Origin: Aquilonibacter sp963703325
GTDB taxonomy: Bacteria; Vulcanimicrobiota; Vulcanimicrobiia; Vulcanimicrobiales; Vulcanimicrobiaceae
Assembly (NCBI GenBank): GCA_963703325.1
Contig: OY969805.1
Location: 1,984,001 to 2,048,000, forward strand
DNA: 64,000 nucleotides
Reading direction: 5' to 3'
In this document: piece by piece, positions 16,657-24,292 of the stretch
Layout of the letters: every line of letters begins with the position of its first letter
Numbering within the stretch: position 1 is the stretch's first letter
Position numbers and translations under genes: made by a program
The notes under the pieces: generated by a model
What the model saw: only the letters and a program-made list of their open reading frames with translations
Databases searched by the model: none
What the model was told of the DNA's origin: nothing

Positions 16657-17045
16657 TGATCGAATGGCGTGCGGTTGTGGCGGTCGCGGTCGGCGCCGCG
16701 ATCGGCGGCGTCTTGCGCTACGCCATTGGGCAACTCTTTCTTCAAAAGTTCGGTCCGGGTTTTCCGTACGGCACGCTCTTCATCAACGTGACCGGAAGCT
16801 TGTGCATCGGCATCGTCGCGGAACTGGGGGCGACGCGCGCGCTCGGCATGACGCCGCTGCTCCGGATTCTCTTGGCGACCGGTGTGCTGGGCGGTTATAC
16901 GACGTTCTCGACGTTTTCGCTCGATGCGATCACGCTGCTGGGCGAAGGGATGATCCCTGCCTTCATCTATATGGCGTCGTCGGTCGTCCTTGGAATCGGT
17001 GGGGCGGCGCTCGGTGTCGTCATCGCGCGCCTCGCGCAGCGTTAG
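16656..17045 (+). CDS. crcB: CrcB/Fluc fluoride channel
   Basis: A 129-residue four-helix membrane protein of the Fluc family, which works as a dual-topology dimer that lets fluoride leave the cell. The diagnostic segments are GAAIGGVLRY in helix 1, GTLFINVTGSLCIG in helix 2 and GVLGGYTTFSTFSLD in helix 3 (the central sodium-binding break and the phenylalanine box). It anchors the interpretation of the surrounding 15 kb as a fluoride-stress region. Start ATG 16656 is coupled to the DUF190 stop. Confidence 0.97.
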   Translation: MIEWRAVVAVAVGAAIGGVLRYAIGQLFLQKFGPGFPYGTLFINVTGSLCIGIVAELGATRALGMTPLLRILLATGVLGGYTTFSTFSLDAITLLGEGMIPAFIYMASSVVLGIGGAALGVVIARLAQR

Positions 17046-17053
17046 CGGCGGCG

Positions 17054-17459
17054 ATGATTTTGCGTCTGCACGGTCAAGCCCGGCTCCGCCAAACCGGGAT
17101 TCTCGCGCGAAGGCTCGGAGCTGGTGCTTCGGGTTCGCGAGAAGGCTATCGAGGGCGCCGCGAATGATGCCTGCGTCAAAGCGATTGCGACGGCGCTCGG
17201 GATTGCACCATCGCACGTTCGGTTGATCCAGGGAGGGCGCAGCCGCTTCAAGAGCTTTAACGTCGACGGCATCGGCGCCGCGGATCTCGACGATCGGTTA
17301 GAGATTCTCGCGTCCGGACGGCATTTCGAGATACTGAAGCGGGCCAATCGGCACGATTCGTGTCGGATTGATGTCGTCGTGCGTGGAATAATAATGCCGC
17401 TTGATGTGATCGAAATCGACGGTTTGCGCCACGCCCGGATATTGATAGAGATCGCGTAG
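17054..17459 (+). CDS. DUF167 (YggU-family) protein with an apparent frame break
   Basis: The family core is clear: VKPGSAKPGFSREG, LVLRVREKAIEGAAND, and GGRSRFKSFNVDG. However, the frame holding it opens right after a TGA at 17055 and has no start codon before GTG 17124, which would delete the conserved N-terminus. ATG 17054 in the neighbouring frame gives MILRLH; removing one base near 17074 would join the two into a canonical DUF167 start. The frame also runs past the expected end (about 17300) into the antisense of the reductase gene, to 17459. Either there are base errors or the gene is decaying. Function of the family is unknown. Confidence 0.6.
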
Positions 17460-18209
17460 GTACCCGTAGAGATTCGGGTAATCGACGATGCGCCGCAAGT
17501 TGCACTTGAAGTGGCCGTAGTAAACCGGATCGAAACGAATCAGCGTAACGAACGCGCGCCAATCGGTCTCGACCGGCTTCTTGCCGAATAAAAAGCGCCG
17601 CGTCGCAAGCCGCTCCTCCAAGCGATCCAGCATCGCGAAGACGCGATAGGCAGCTTCTTCGTAGGCGGTTTGACTCGTCGCAAAACCGGCTTGATAGACG
17701 CCGTCGTTGAGCTCGCGGAAGATCTCTTCGTTGAGCGCGTCGATCTCGGTGCGATATTCGCGCGGGTAGAAATCGGGCTCGGGATCGCCGATCGCGTTGA
17801 ATTCCGTTTCGAACATGCGCAAGATGTCGTCGTCTGAGTTGCTGACGATGCGCTTGGTTTGCATGTCCCACAACACCGGTACGGTAATGCGACCGCGATA
17901 CGTCGGATCGCTGAGCAGGTAGAGCTCACTGAGGAAATGCGTGCCGTAACGCCATCCGCGCTGGTCGCGAATCGGGTCGACGACGGTCATCGGAATTGCC
18001 GCTTCCAGCCGCTTGAGCTTACGCATGATGATCGTGCGGTGCGCCCACGGGCAGGCAAGCGAAACGAAAAGCTGATAGCGGCCGGCAACGGCAGGAAAGC
18101 CGGTGTGTCCGTCAGCTGAAACCCAACCGCGAAAGCGATCTTCCTGGCGCACGAAGCGCCCGTCCGGCGACTGCTCGTCGGGGAACTGTGCCTTCACCTG
18201 CGAATCCAT
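17298..18209 (-). CDS. Glutathionyl-hydroquinone reductase (YqjG/EcM4-type GST)
   Basis: A 303-residue xi-class glutathione transferase. SLACPWAHRTII holds the catalytic cysteine of the CPWA motif, and the C-terminal half has the helical GST fold with DWRAFVTLIRFDPVYYGHFKCN, typical of this class. These enzymes reduce glutathionyl- or other thiol-conjugated hydroquinones. I start at ATG 18209 (MDSQVKAQF), since the frame further upstream lies under the divergent cytochrome gene. Some members act without glutathione biosynthesis genes nearby; none is seen here. Confidence 0.9.
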   Translation of the reverse strand: MDSQVKAQFPDEQSPDGRFVRQEDRFRGWVSADGHTGFPAVAGRYQLFVSLACPWAHRTIIMRKLKRLEAAIPMTVVDPIRDQRGWRYGTHFLSELYLLSDPTYRGRITVPVLWDMQTKRIVSNSDDDILRMFETEFNAIGDPEPDFYPREYRTEIDALNEEIFRELNDGVYQAGFATSQTAYEEAAYRVFAMLDRLEERLATRRFLFGKKPVETDWRAFVTLIRFDPVYYGHFKCNLRRIVDYPNLYGYLRDLYQYPGVAQTVDFDHIKRHYYSTHDDINPTRIVPIGPLQYLEMPSGRENL

Positions 18210-18230
18210 ACCGTCCCAAAAGGAGGGGCG

Positions 18231-18812
18231 GTGGTAAAAGGATTCATCTTCGGCGTCTCGGCGACCATTGTGGCCGGGCTGCTCGTCGCGTACGTCGGCA
18301 TCACGCAGGGGCTGTTGATCCCCGCCAATGCCGATGCCAAGCCCTCTCGTATGGAACGTTGGGCCGCGTCGCGTTCGCTGGATGCGACGATCAAACGCGA
18401 AATGCCCGCGCAGGCCAACCCCATCGCGCCGACCGACGTCAATTATCTGGCCGCTATCAAGTTGTACGGCGAGAATTGCTCGGTGTGTCATGGTGTCCCG
18501 GGCGAAGGGCCATCGTCGATTGCAATCGGACTGTATCAACATGCGCCGCAACTCGCGGAGCACGGCGTCGAAGACGACAAGGACGGGGAAACCTTTTGGA
18601 AGATCAAGCACGGCATACGCATGACGGGGATGCCCGCGTTCACGCGGACGCTCGCCGACGACCAAATTTGGACGCTTGCGTTGTTCCTCAAGCATATGGA
18701 TAAGCTATCCGCTCGGCCGGAGCACGCATGGAAAGCGCTGCGCGTTCCGGTCGCCTTGGCCCCACGCGCCGCGCTGCCGTCGCCGCAACCAGGCAGTACT
18801 TCCACCCGTTAA
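18231..18812 (+). CDS. Membrane-anchored class I cytochrome c
   Basis: A 193-residue protein with an N-terminal transmembrane anchor (residues about 4-30, not followed by a clear cleavage site). A CSVCH haem-binding motif is near residue 83, and GIRMTGMPAF near 130 provides the axial methionine. The GTG start at 18231 follows a strong AGGAGGGG ribosome site. It would carry electrons on the outer face of the inner membrane. It heads a run of genes with overlapping starts: the Crp-type regulator, hydroxylase and MgtC-like genes. Confidence 0.9.
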   Translation: MVKGFIFGVSATIVAGLLVAYVGITQGLLIPANADAKPSRMERWAASRSLDATIKREMPAQANPIAPTDVNYLAAIKLYGENCSVCHGVPGEGPSSIAIGLYQHAPQLAEHGVEDDKDGETFWKIKHGIRMTGMPAFTRTLADDQIWTLALFLKHMDKLSARPEHAWKALRVPVALAPRAALPSPQPGSTSTR

Positions 18813-18829
18813 AGAGAAACCGCTTGCAA

Positions 18830-19762
18830 ATGGATGTAACGCGTCTCGATGTGCGTGCTCTTCCCGTCTGGGAGAGACCCGAAAAAATAGCTGAAATCTT
18901 CGATCGCCTGCCCCTGGGCGGCACGTTCACGGTTCTAACCGACAACGAGCCCCGCGGACTCGCTTATCGTGTCGAGCAGATTCGACCACACGAAGTGCTT
19001 TTCGATCACCGGCGTGTCGGCGAGCGTGAGTGGGCGGTTCGGCTGACGCGCGTCGCGGCCGAAAGCGATGCGCCGTCGCCCGATGGCGTCCTCCGGCGGG
19101 CCGGCGTCTTTTCGACACTGGAAGAAAATGCCCGGATCGAACTGACCGGACAGGCGAGCTTGCATACGATTCGGCGCGGTCAGACGATCGTCACCGAGAA
19201 CACCGAGTGGCCGTTTTTGGGGATCGTTTTCGAAGGTGTGCTCGCACTGACAACCGGCAATGGAAATGGACGGCCGCGCATCTTTCTTGAGATGTTCCCG
19301 TACGAGCTCATCGGCGAACTCGAGCTCTTCGATGAAGCGCCCTCGTGTGGCCGGGTGGTCGCGCTCTCGAAGGTCGCGCGTTATCTGCGCCTGCCGCGGC
19401 GCACGCTCCTTGAAGTCGCCGAACGCAATCCGCACGTTCTGCTGGCGATCGGACGCGTGAACGCGCAACGCCGCCGCGATCACATGCAGGCGCTGGCGAC
19501 CCAGGCCACGATGCCGATCATCGCGCGCGTCGCGCACGTCCTCGTGCCTTACGCCATGCCTGAACGCGGGCTCAGTCCGGCGCGCGCACCGCTTCCGAAC
19601 CTCACGCAGGCGCAGATCGCGGCGGCGGCCGGAACGGTCAAGGAGGTCGCGGCACGAGCAATCGCGGAGTTGGAGCAGCGTGAACTGCTCAAGCGCGAGC
19701 GCGGCCATATCCGCTATCTCGATCGTCAGGGATTGCTGGATATGATTAAAGACGCTGGATGA
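18830..19762 (+). CDS. DUF2249 domain fused to a Crp/Fnr-type regulator
   Basis: A 310-residue fusion. Residues about 3-75 are a DUF2249 domain (LDVRALPVWERPEKIAEIFD and LGGTFTVLTDNEPRGL), a small domain seen beside denitrification and redox genes. From about 95 comes a cyclic-nucleotide-binding beta roll (VFSTLEENARIELTG onwards), then a Crp-type winged helix (LTQAQIAAAAGTVKEVAARAIAELE). No Fnr-like cysteine cluster is seen. Start ATG 18830. A redox- or haem-sensing role is suggested by the domain and by the cytochrome gene 17 bases upstream; the ligand is unknown. Confidence 0.85.
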   Translation: MDVTRLDVRALPVWERPEKIAEIFDRLPLGGTFTVLTDNEPRGLAYRVEQIRPHEVLFDHRRVGEREWAVRLTRVAAESDAPSPDGVLRRAGVFSTLEENARIELTGQASLHTIRRGQTIVTENTEWPFLGIVFEGVLALTTGNGNGRPRIFLEMFPYELIGELELFDEAPSCGRVVALSKVARYLRLPRRTLLEVAERNPHVLLAIGRVNAQRRRDHMQALATQATMPIIARVAHVLVPYAMPERGLSPARAPLPNLTQAQIAAAAGTVKEVAARAIAELEQRELLKRERGHIRYLDRQGLLDMIKDAG

Positions 19763-20358
19763 TCCGAACGTTCTTCCGCCACGGGAGCAACGCCATTTTG
19801 GCGCTGGGGATCGTGGCAGCGGTGGTTGCCTTCGTTTTCGGCGCCGTGCCTTTCTCGCTCGTAGGAGCGTTGATCGGCGCGGCGGTCTTTTTTGTCTCGG
19901 AGTACACGACGCACCGGTTTCTTTTTCACGCACAGCCGTCCAAGATTCCGTTCGTGCTCACGCTCCAACATAAACTTCACTACGATCATCATATCGATCC
20001 GCCGCAAATCGATCTGCTCTTTTTGCCGTGGTGGTTCGTCGTGCCGACCGTCGTTGTCTACTACGGCGTCTTCCTTGCCGTCGTGCGCAGTCCGGCTCTC
20101 GCGGTCTCGCTTGCATTCGGAAGCGTATGCGCGCTGTTCTACTACGAGTGGGTCCACTACATAGCGCATATTCCGTTCAATCCGGTAACGCCGTTTGGGC
20201 GATATGTGAAGAAGTACCACCTCTGGCACCACTTCAAGAACGAACGTTTTTGGTACGGCGTCACCAATCCGTCAATGGATTTTGCCGGGGCGACGTACCG
20301 TGATGTCGAGAGCGTCGATCGCAGCACGACCGTGCGCGAAATCTGGCGCGGCATGTGA
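19759..20358 (+). CDS. Fatty acid hydroxylase / sterol desaturase superfamily membrane enzyme
   Basis: A 199-residue membrane protein with about four helices and the histidine clusters of the di-iron hydroxylase superfamily: EYTTHRFLFH, KLHYDHHID, YEWVHYIAH and KYHLWHHFKNE. These bind two irons for oxygen-dependent hydroxylation of lipid chains, as in fatty acid 2-hydroxylases. The start overlaps the regulator stop (ATGA). The short length resembles FA2H without its cytochrome b5 domain; the preceding cytochrome c is not an obvious electron donor. Confidence 0.9.
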   Translation: MIRTFFRHGSNAILALGIVAAVVAFVFGAVPFSLVGALIGAAVFFVSEYTTHRFLFHAQPSKIPFVLTLQHKLHYDHHIDPPQIDLLFLPWWFVVPTVVVYYGVFLAVVRSPALAVSLAFGSVCALFYYEWVHYIAHIPFNPVTPFGRYVKKYHLWHHFKNERFWYGVTNPSMDFAGATYRDVESVDRSTTVREIWRGM

Positions 20359-21155
20359 ATTACGCCGTTCTCCTCGGCCTTTCGCTCTTTTTCGGATTTG
20401 CGTTCGAGGAATTCTTCGGCGGTGAACGGACGCCGGTGCCCGGTGGCATACGCACGTTTCCACTCATCTCGCTTGCGGGTGCGGCGCTATACCTGATCGA
20501 GCCGCACTTTGCGCTCGCGTTTATCGCGGGCCTTTTCGTGCTCGGTGCCTGGGTCTTTCTCTACATTCGCGCCGTGCTCGACGGCGTGCGCGAGCCGGCT
20601 GATGGGCCCTTGATCGTTCCGACCTGCGTCTTGATTGCCTACGTGCTTGGCCCGATTGCGCTGACACAGCAGCTCTGGATTGCGTTCGCACTCATCGTGG
20701 GCACGGTGCTGCTCATGGGCTCGCGTGAATGGCTGCATGCGCTGGTTGCCCGCGTGCCCAAACAAGAAGCGGTCACGCTCGGTCAGTTTCTCTTGCTGGT
20801 CGGTGTCGTGTTACCGCTCCTGTACGGCGCGTCGCCGATCCCGTACACGGGCATTACGCCGTTTAACGTGTGGCTCGCGGTCGTTGCTGTGTCGGCGCTT
20901 TCCTACGTTAGCTATTTGCTGCAGCGTTACGTCCTTCCGAGCAGCGGTGAGCTCGTCACCGCTGCGCTCGGCGGCGCAACCATCGGCATTGCGATCTCGG
21001 CGATTGCGATCGTCATCGCTGCGTCGTCGAACAACTTGCTCAAAGCGGTCTACACGGTTGCCTTTGCGCGGCGCCGCGCGGCGGTGGTTCCGGCGTCGGC
21101 GCTGGGCGCGCTGTGCGCGCTCGGTCTCGTCGTCGCTTGGATCATGGCGCGGTGA
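20355..21155 (+). CDS. MgtC/SapB-type membrane protein with DUF4010 domain
   Basis: A 266-residue protein with about eight to nine hydrophobic helices. The N-terminal GIRTFPLISLAGAAL segment matches the MgtC/SapB family and the rest matches DUF4010 (TPFNVWLAVVAVSALSYVSY, then GLLGG-like ALGGATIGIA). Members are thought to act in magnesium or envelope homeostasis, but transport is unproven. The GTG start overlaps the hydroxylase stop (GTGA), and its stop overlaps the next GTG, so it sits inside an operon. Confidence 0.82.
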   Translation: MNYAVLLGLSLFFGFAFEEFFGGERTPVPGGIRTFPLISLAGAALYLIEPHFALAFIAGLFVLGAWVFLYIRAVLDGVREPADGPLIVPTCVLIAYVLGPIALTQQLWIAFALIVGTVLLMGSREWLHALVARVPKQEAVTLGQFLLLVGVVLPLLYGASPIPYTGITPFNVWLAVVAVSALSYVSYLLQRYVLPSSGELVTAALGGATIGIAISAIAIVIAASSNNLLKAVYTVAFARRRAAVVPASALGALCALGLVVAWIMAR

Positions 21156-21514
21156 GTTCATTTTTTCGCGATCTGCTCGAATCTGTCGGCTTGCGAAAGC
21201 GGCAACCCCCGAAAATCGGCCTGCGGCCGCATCGCGAGGTGAGGGTGCCGCTGGGGATTGATGCCGCTCACGAGCGCGTGCTCGACGCATTCCTGCGCAC
21301 CCTCGGCGCGAACGTGTATTTGGACGATCGCGTCACCCACGTGATCGAAGCCGGCTTCGGATTGGTCAATGCCGAGCGCGTGCGCGCGAGCCTTGAGAAT
21401 AACGGCGCGACGACGTCCGTGCACATCGAAGCGCAATACCGCGCCGGCATTGACCCCCCTCCGAGTTCGCGCTCCGTCGACGCGCTCGCCGAAGCCTTGT
21501 CGTCCCGAGCGTAG
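21152..21514 (+). CDS. Small uncharacterised protein at operon end
   Basis: A 120-residue protein starting at GTG 21152 (overlapping the preceding stop). It has a compact predicted alpha/beta middle (HERVLDAFLRTLGANVYLDD, then HVIEAGFGLVNAERVRASLE) and no membrane helix. The last residues and the stop codon fall inside the left arm of the inverted repeat, so the repeat may have truncated or extended the original C-terminus. Function not recognised. Confidence 0.65.
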   Translation: MSSFFRDLLESVGLRKRQPPKIGLRPHREVRVPLGIDAAHERVLDAFLRTLGANVYLDDRVTHVIEAGFGLVNAERVRASLENNGATTSVHIEAQYRAGIDPPPSSRSVDALAEALSSRA

Positions 21515-21758
21515 GCGCGAAGCGCCGAAGTCGAGGGACCGCCCACGCTCATGGCTTCGGACTGCCTCCTTGCGAAGACGCTCGTCGCGGCACATCCTAT
21601 GCCGCTCCTGCTGCGCGAGTTTTGCGCCACGACCAATTGAAGTTCGCATCCTGCGAATGGCGCAAAACTTCGAGCCTTCGCTCGAAAGCAGTCCGAAGCT
21701 ATCGCGCTGGCGGTCCCTCGACTTCGCTCACTTCGTTCGCTACGCTCGGGATGACAAG
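21496..21758. repeat. Nested inverted-repeat element (MITE/REP-like)
   Basis: Outer arms 21496-21543 and 21709-21758 are imperfect reverse complements of about 48 bases. Middle arms 21553-21565 and 21688-21699 match over 12 bases. Inner arms 21619-21629 and 21658-21668 (TTTTGCGCC type) match perfectly. The whole 263-base unit can fold into one long hairpin and contains no gene. It fills the space between two convergent genes and may also stop transcription from both sides. The outer arm resembles short palindromic repeats that are widespread in high-GC genomes. Confidence 0.8.
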
Positions 21759-21759
21759 T

Positions 21760-23043
21760 TTAGCTGATGCGGTCGAAGCCGGTGTAGGGGACTAGCGCGC
21801 GCGGAATCACGATCGACCCGTCGGCCTGCTGGTTATTCTCCAAGATCGCGAGCAGCGTGCGTCCGATTGCAAGCGCCGATCCGTTGAGCGTGTGGACGTA
21901 TTCGGGTTTGGCTTTGGGGTCGCGGCGCATGCGAATCGACGCGCGCCGCGCTTGAAAGTCGGTGCAGTTCGAACACGAGCTGATCTCGCGATACGCGTTT
22001 GCACTCGGCAGCCACACTTCGAGATCGTAGGTTTTGGCGCTGTTGAATCCGGCATCGCCGGCGCAGAGCAGCATCGTGCGATGCGGAAGTCCGAGTTCTT
22101 GCAGAAGCGCTTCGGCGTCGGCGGTCAGCCGACCGAGCGCATCGGACGAGGCCTCCGGCGCGGTAAGCCAGACCAACTCGACTTTCTCGAACTCGTGCTG
22201 ACGAATGAGGCCGCGCGTATCTTTGCCCGCGGCGCCGGCTTCCTTGCGAAAGCACGGCGTATGGGCGGTGAGTTTGATCGGAAGCGCTGTTGCCTCGAGG
22301 ATTTCGTCACCGTGCAACGCGGTCAGCGGCACTTCAGCCGTCGGAATCATGAAGAGGCCGGCCTCGGGATCCGAAAACATCGCGTCGGAAAATTTGGTGA
22401 GCTGTCCCGTGCTCCACATCGTTTCGCGCGTCACCAGCACCGGCGGCGCGATTTCTTCATAGCCGGCGCTCGCCGCGCGGTCGAGAAAAAAGCGCGCGAG
22501 CGCGCGTTGCAATTGTGCGCCCTTGCCTCGCAGGATGCAGAAACGGCTGCCGGAGAGTTTGGCGGCGCGTTCGAAATCGAGAATACCCAGGGCCTCGCCA
22601 AGTTCGTAATGCGGCTTCGGCTCGAAGGTGAACGCGCGCGGCGTGCCCCACGAACGTACCAGGACGTTTTCGTCGCTGCCGCTTCCGTCAGGTACCGAGT
22701 CATCGAGCACGTTGGGTGTGTTTTCGAGTAGCGCGCGCAGCGGCGATCCGGGCGCGTCGGGGGCCAGCGCTTTAGCCTGCTCGTCGTAGCCTGCGATCGA
22801 GGCCGAGAGCGCATCGAGCTGCGGTCGCAAGTCGCGCGCGGCGGCCGCCTTATCGGCTGCTTTGCCGATCTGCGCCGAAAGGAGATTCTTCTCAGCCTTG
22901 AGCCGCTCGGTATCGGCGAGCGCGGAGCGGTACTGCGCATCGAGACGCAGAACCTCGTCCACGAACGAGGCGTCGATCCCACGGCGTCGTGCCGAATTAC
23001 GAACACGATCCGGATCGCGTCGAACAAGAGCAATATCGAGCAT
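21760..23043 (-). CDS. serS: Seryl-tRNA synthetase
   Basis: A 427-residue class II synthetase. It has the N-terminal coiled-coil arm (about 25-105) and motif 2 FRKEAGAAGKDTRGLIRQHEF. The serine-binding EISSCSNCTDFQARRA and motif 3 NGSALAIGRTLLAILEN complete the active site. The start is the canonical MLDIALVRRD at ATG 23043. This ATG shares its CATG with the moeA ATG on the other strand, so there is no intergenic space. It charges tRNA-Ser such as the one at 1703. It ends next to the inverted repeat. Confidence 0.97.
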   Translation of the reverse strand: MLDIALVRRDPDRVRNSARRRGIDASFVDEVLRLDAQYRSALADTERLKAEKNLLSAQIGKAADKAAAARDLRPQLDALSASIAGYDEQAKALAPDAPGSPLRALLENTPNVLDDSVPDGSGSDENVLVRSWGTPRAFTFEPKPHYELGEALGILDFERAAKLSGSRFCILRGKGAQLQRALARFFLDRAASAGYEEIAPPVLVTRETMWSTGQLTKFSDAMFSDPEAGLFMIPTAEVPLTALHGDEILEATALPIKLTAHTPCFRKEAGAAGKDTRGLIRQHEFEKVELVWLTAPEASSDALGRLTADAEALLQELGLPHRTMLLCAGDAGFNSAKTYDLEVWLPSANAYREISSCSNCTDFQARRASIRMRRDPKAKPEYVHTLNGSALAIGRTLLAILENNQQADGSIVIPRALVPYTGFDRIS

Positions 23044-24268
23044 GGAACAGCGCGGCTTCGTCTTCATCGAAGAAAATCTTTTGTCGCCCGCGCAGGCGGT
23101 TGCGACGTTCCTGGCCCGCGTGGCGGTGGCGCCTCGCGCTTTCGAACGCGTCCGGCTCGAGGATGCGTGCGGCCGGATTTTGGCCGAACGCATCGTGGCC
23201 GACGCCGACTATCCGAGCGTTCCGCGTTCGGCGATGGACGGCTTTGCAATCGACGCGGCACGTGCACCGGGGACCTTTTCGGTGATTGGAGAGATCGCAA
23301 TGGGGCGGCCTTGGGGCGCGCAATTGCAGTCCGGCCAGACCGTTCGCATTCCAACCGGCGGCGTGGTTCCCGACGGCGCCGACGCGGTCGTGCCGATCGA
23401 AGACGTGCAGCTTTCAGGCCAAAACGTTGCGGTTGGAGCGGCACTCGATGCCGGGACGAACGTGAACCCGCGCGCCGGCGACATGCGTGCCGGCACGCCG
23501 GTGCTCGAGCCGGGCACGCGTATTGGCGGTCCGCAGATGGGCGTGCTCGCAACCCTTGGGATCACCGCCGTACCGGTCTTTCCGCGTCCGCGGATCGCGG
23601 TGATCTCGAGCGGCGACGAGCTCGTCCCGCCCGCCATGCATCCCGGTCCGGGCCAAGTGCGCGATTCGAATCGTCACGCGATCGCGGGCGCATTACAAGG
23701 TATGGGCGCGCAGCCCTTTCATGGTGCGACCGTCGCCGACGTTCCCGGTGCGCTCGAGCGCGCGCTGCGCAAAGCGCTTGCCGAGGCGGACGCGGCAATC
23801 GTCACCGGCGGTTCGTCCGTCGGCGAATTAGACCGCACCCCCGCCGCGATCGCGGCCCTCGGGCCGCCGGGCGTGATCGTGCATGGGCTGCGGGTGAAGC
23901 CCGGGAAGCCTACGGTCCTGGCCGCGGTCGGCTCGAAGCCGGTCATCGGGCTGCCCGGAAACCCGACCTCGGCGCTGGTCATCCTCGAGGCGGTGATCCG
24001 GCCGATCATTGCCGCCTTGGCCGGAGCCCCGCCCTCGGTGTCGACCGTCCAGGCTCGCCTCGGGGCCTCGGCGCGATCGCGGCGGGGTTGGACCTGGTTC
24101 ATTCCGGTCCGGCTCGAAGAGGACGGCGAGGGCTCGTCGGCGTGGCCCTTGCCGGTGCGTTCGTCGCTGGTGAGCCTTACGGCCCAAGCCGATGGATACA
24201 TAGTCGTCCCTGAAGAAGCCGAAGACTTGGAGATGGGGTCGCGTGTTACGGTACACCGCTTCATCTAA
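23042..24268 (+). CDS. moeA: Molybdopterin molybdenumtransferase MoeA
   Basis: A 408-residue MoeA, which inserts molybdate into adenylated molybdopterin. PRSAMDGFAID, PTGGVVPDGADAVVPIED, ISSGDELVPP, VTGGSSVGELD and GLPGNPTSALV are the family motifs in order. The ATG at 23042 overlaps the serS ATG on the opposite strand by two bases. moaC and mog lie 27 kb away, so molybdenum cofactor genes are split in this genome, and the partner molybdoenzyme is not in the window. Confidence 0.95.
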   Translation: MEQRGFVFIEENLLSPAQAVATFLARVAVAPRAFERVRLEDACGRILAERIVADADYPSVPRSAMDGFAIDAARAPGTFSVIGEIAMGRPWGAQLQSGQTVRIPTGGVVPDGADAVVPIEDVQLSGQNVAVGAALDAGTNVNPRAGDMRAGTPVLEPGTRIGGPQMGVLATLGITAVPVFPRPRIAVISSGDELVPPAMHPGPGQVRDSNRHAIAGALQGMGAQPFHGATVADVPGALERALRKALAEADAAIVTGGSSVGELDRTPAAIAALGPPGVIVHGLRVKPGKPTVLAAVGSKPVIGLPGNPTSALVILEAVIRPIIAALAGAPPSVSTVQARLGASARSRRGWTWFIPVRLEEDGEGSSAWPLPVRSSLVSLTAQADGYIVVPEEAEDLEMGSRVTVHRFI

Positions 24269-24292
24269 TTGTTTGGAGGTAAAGAAACGCCG

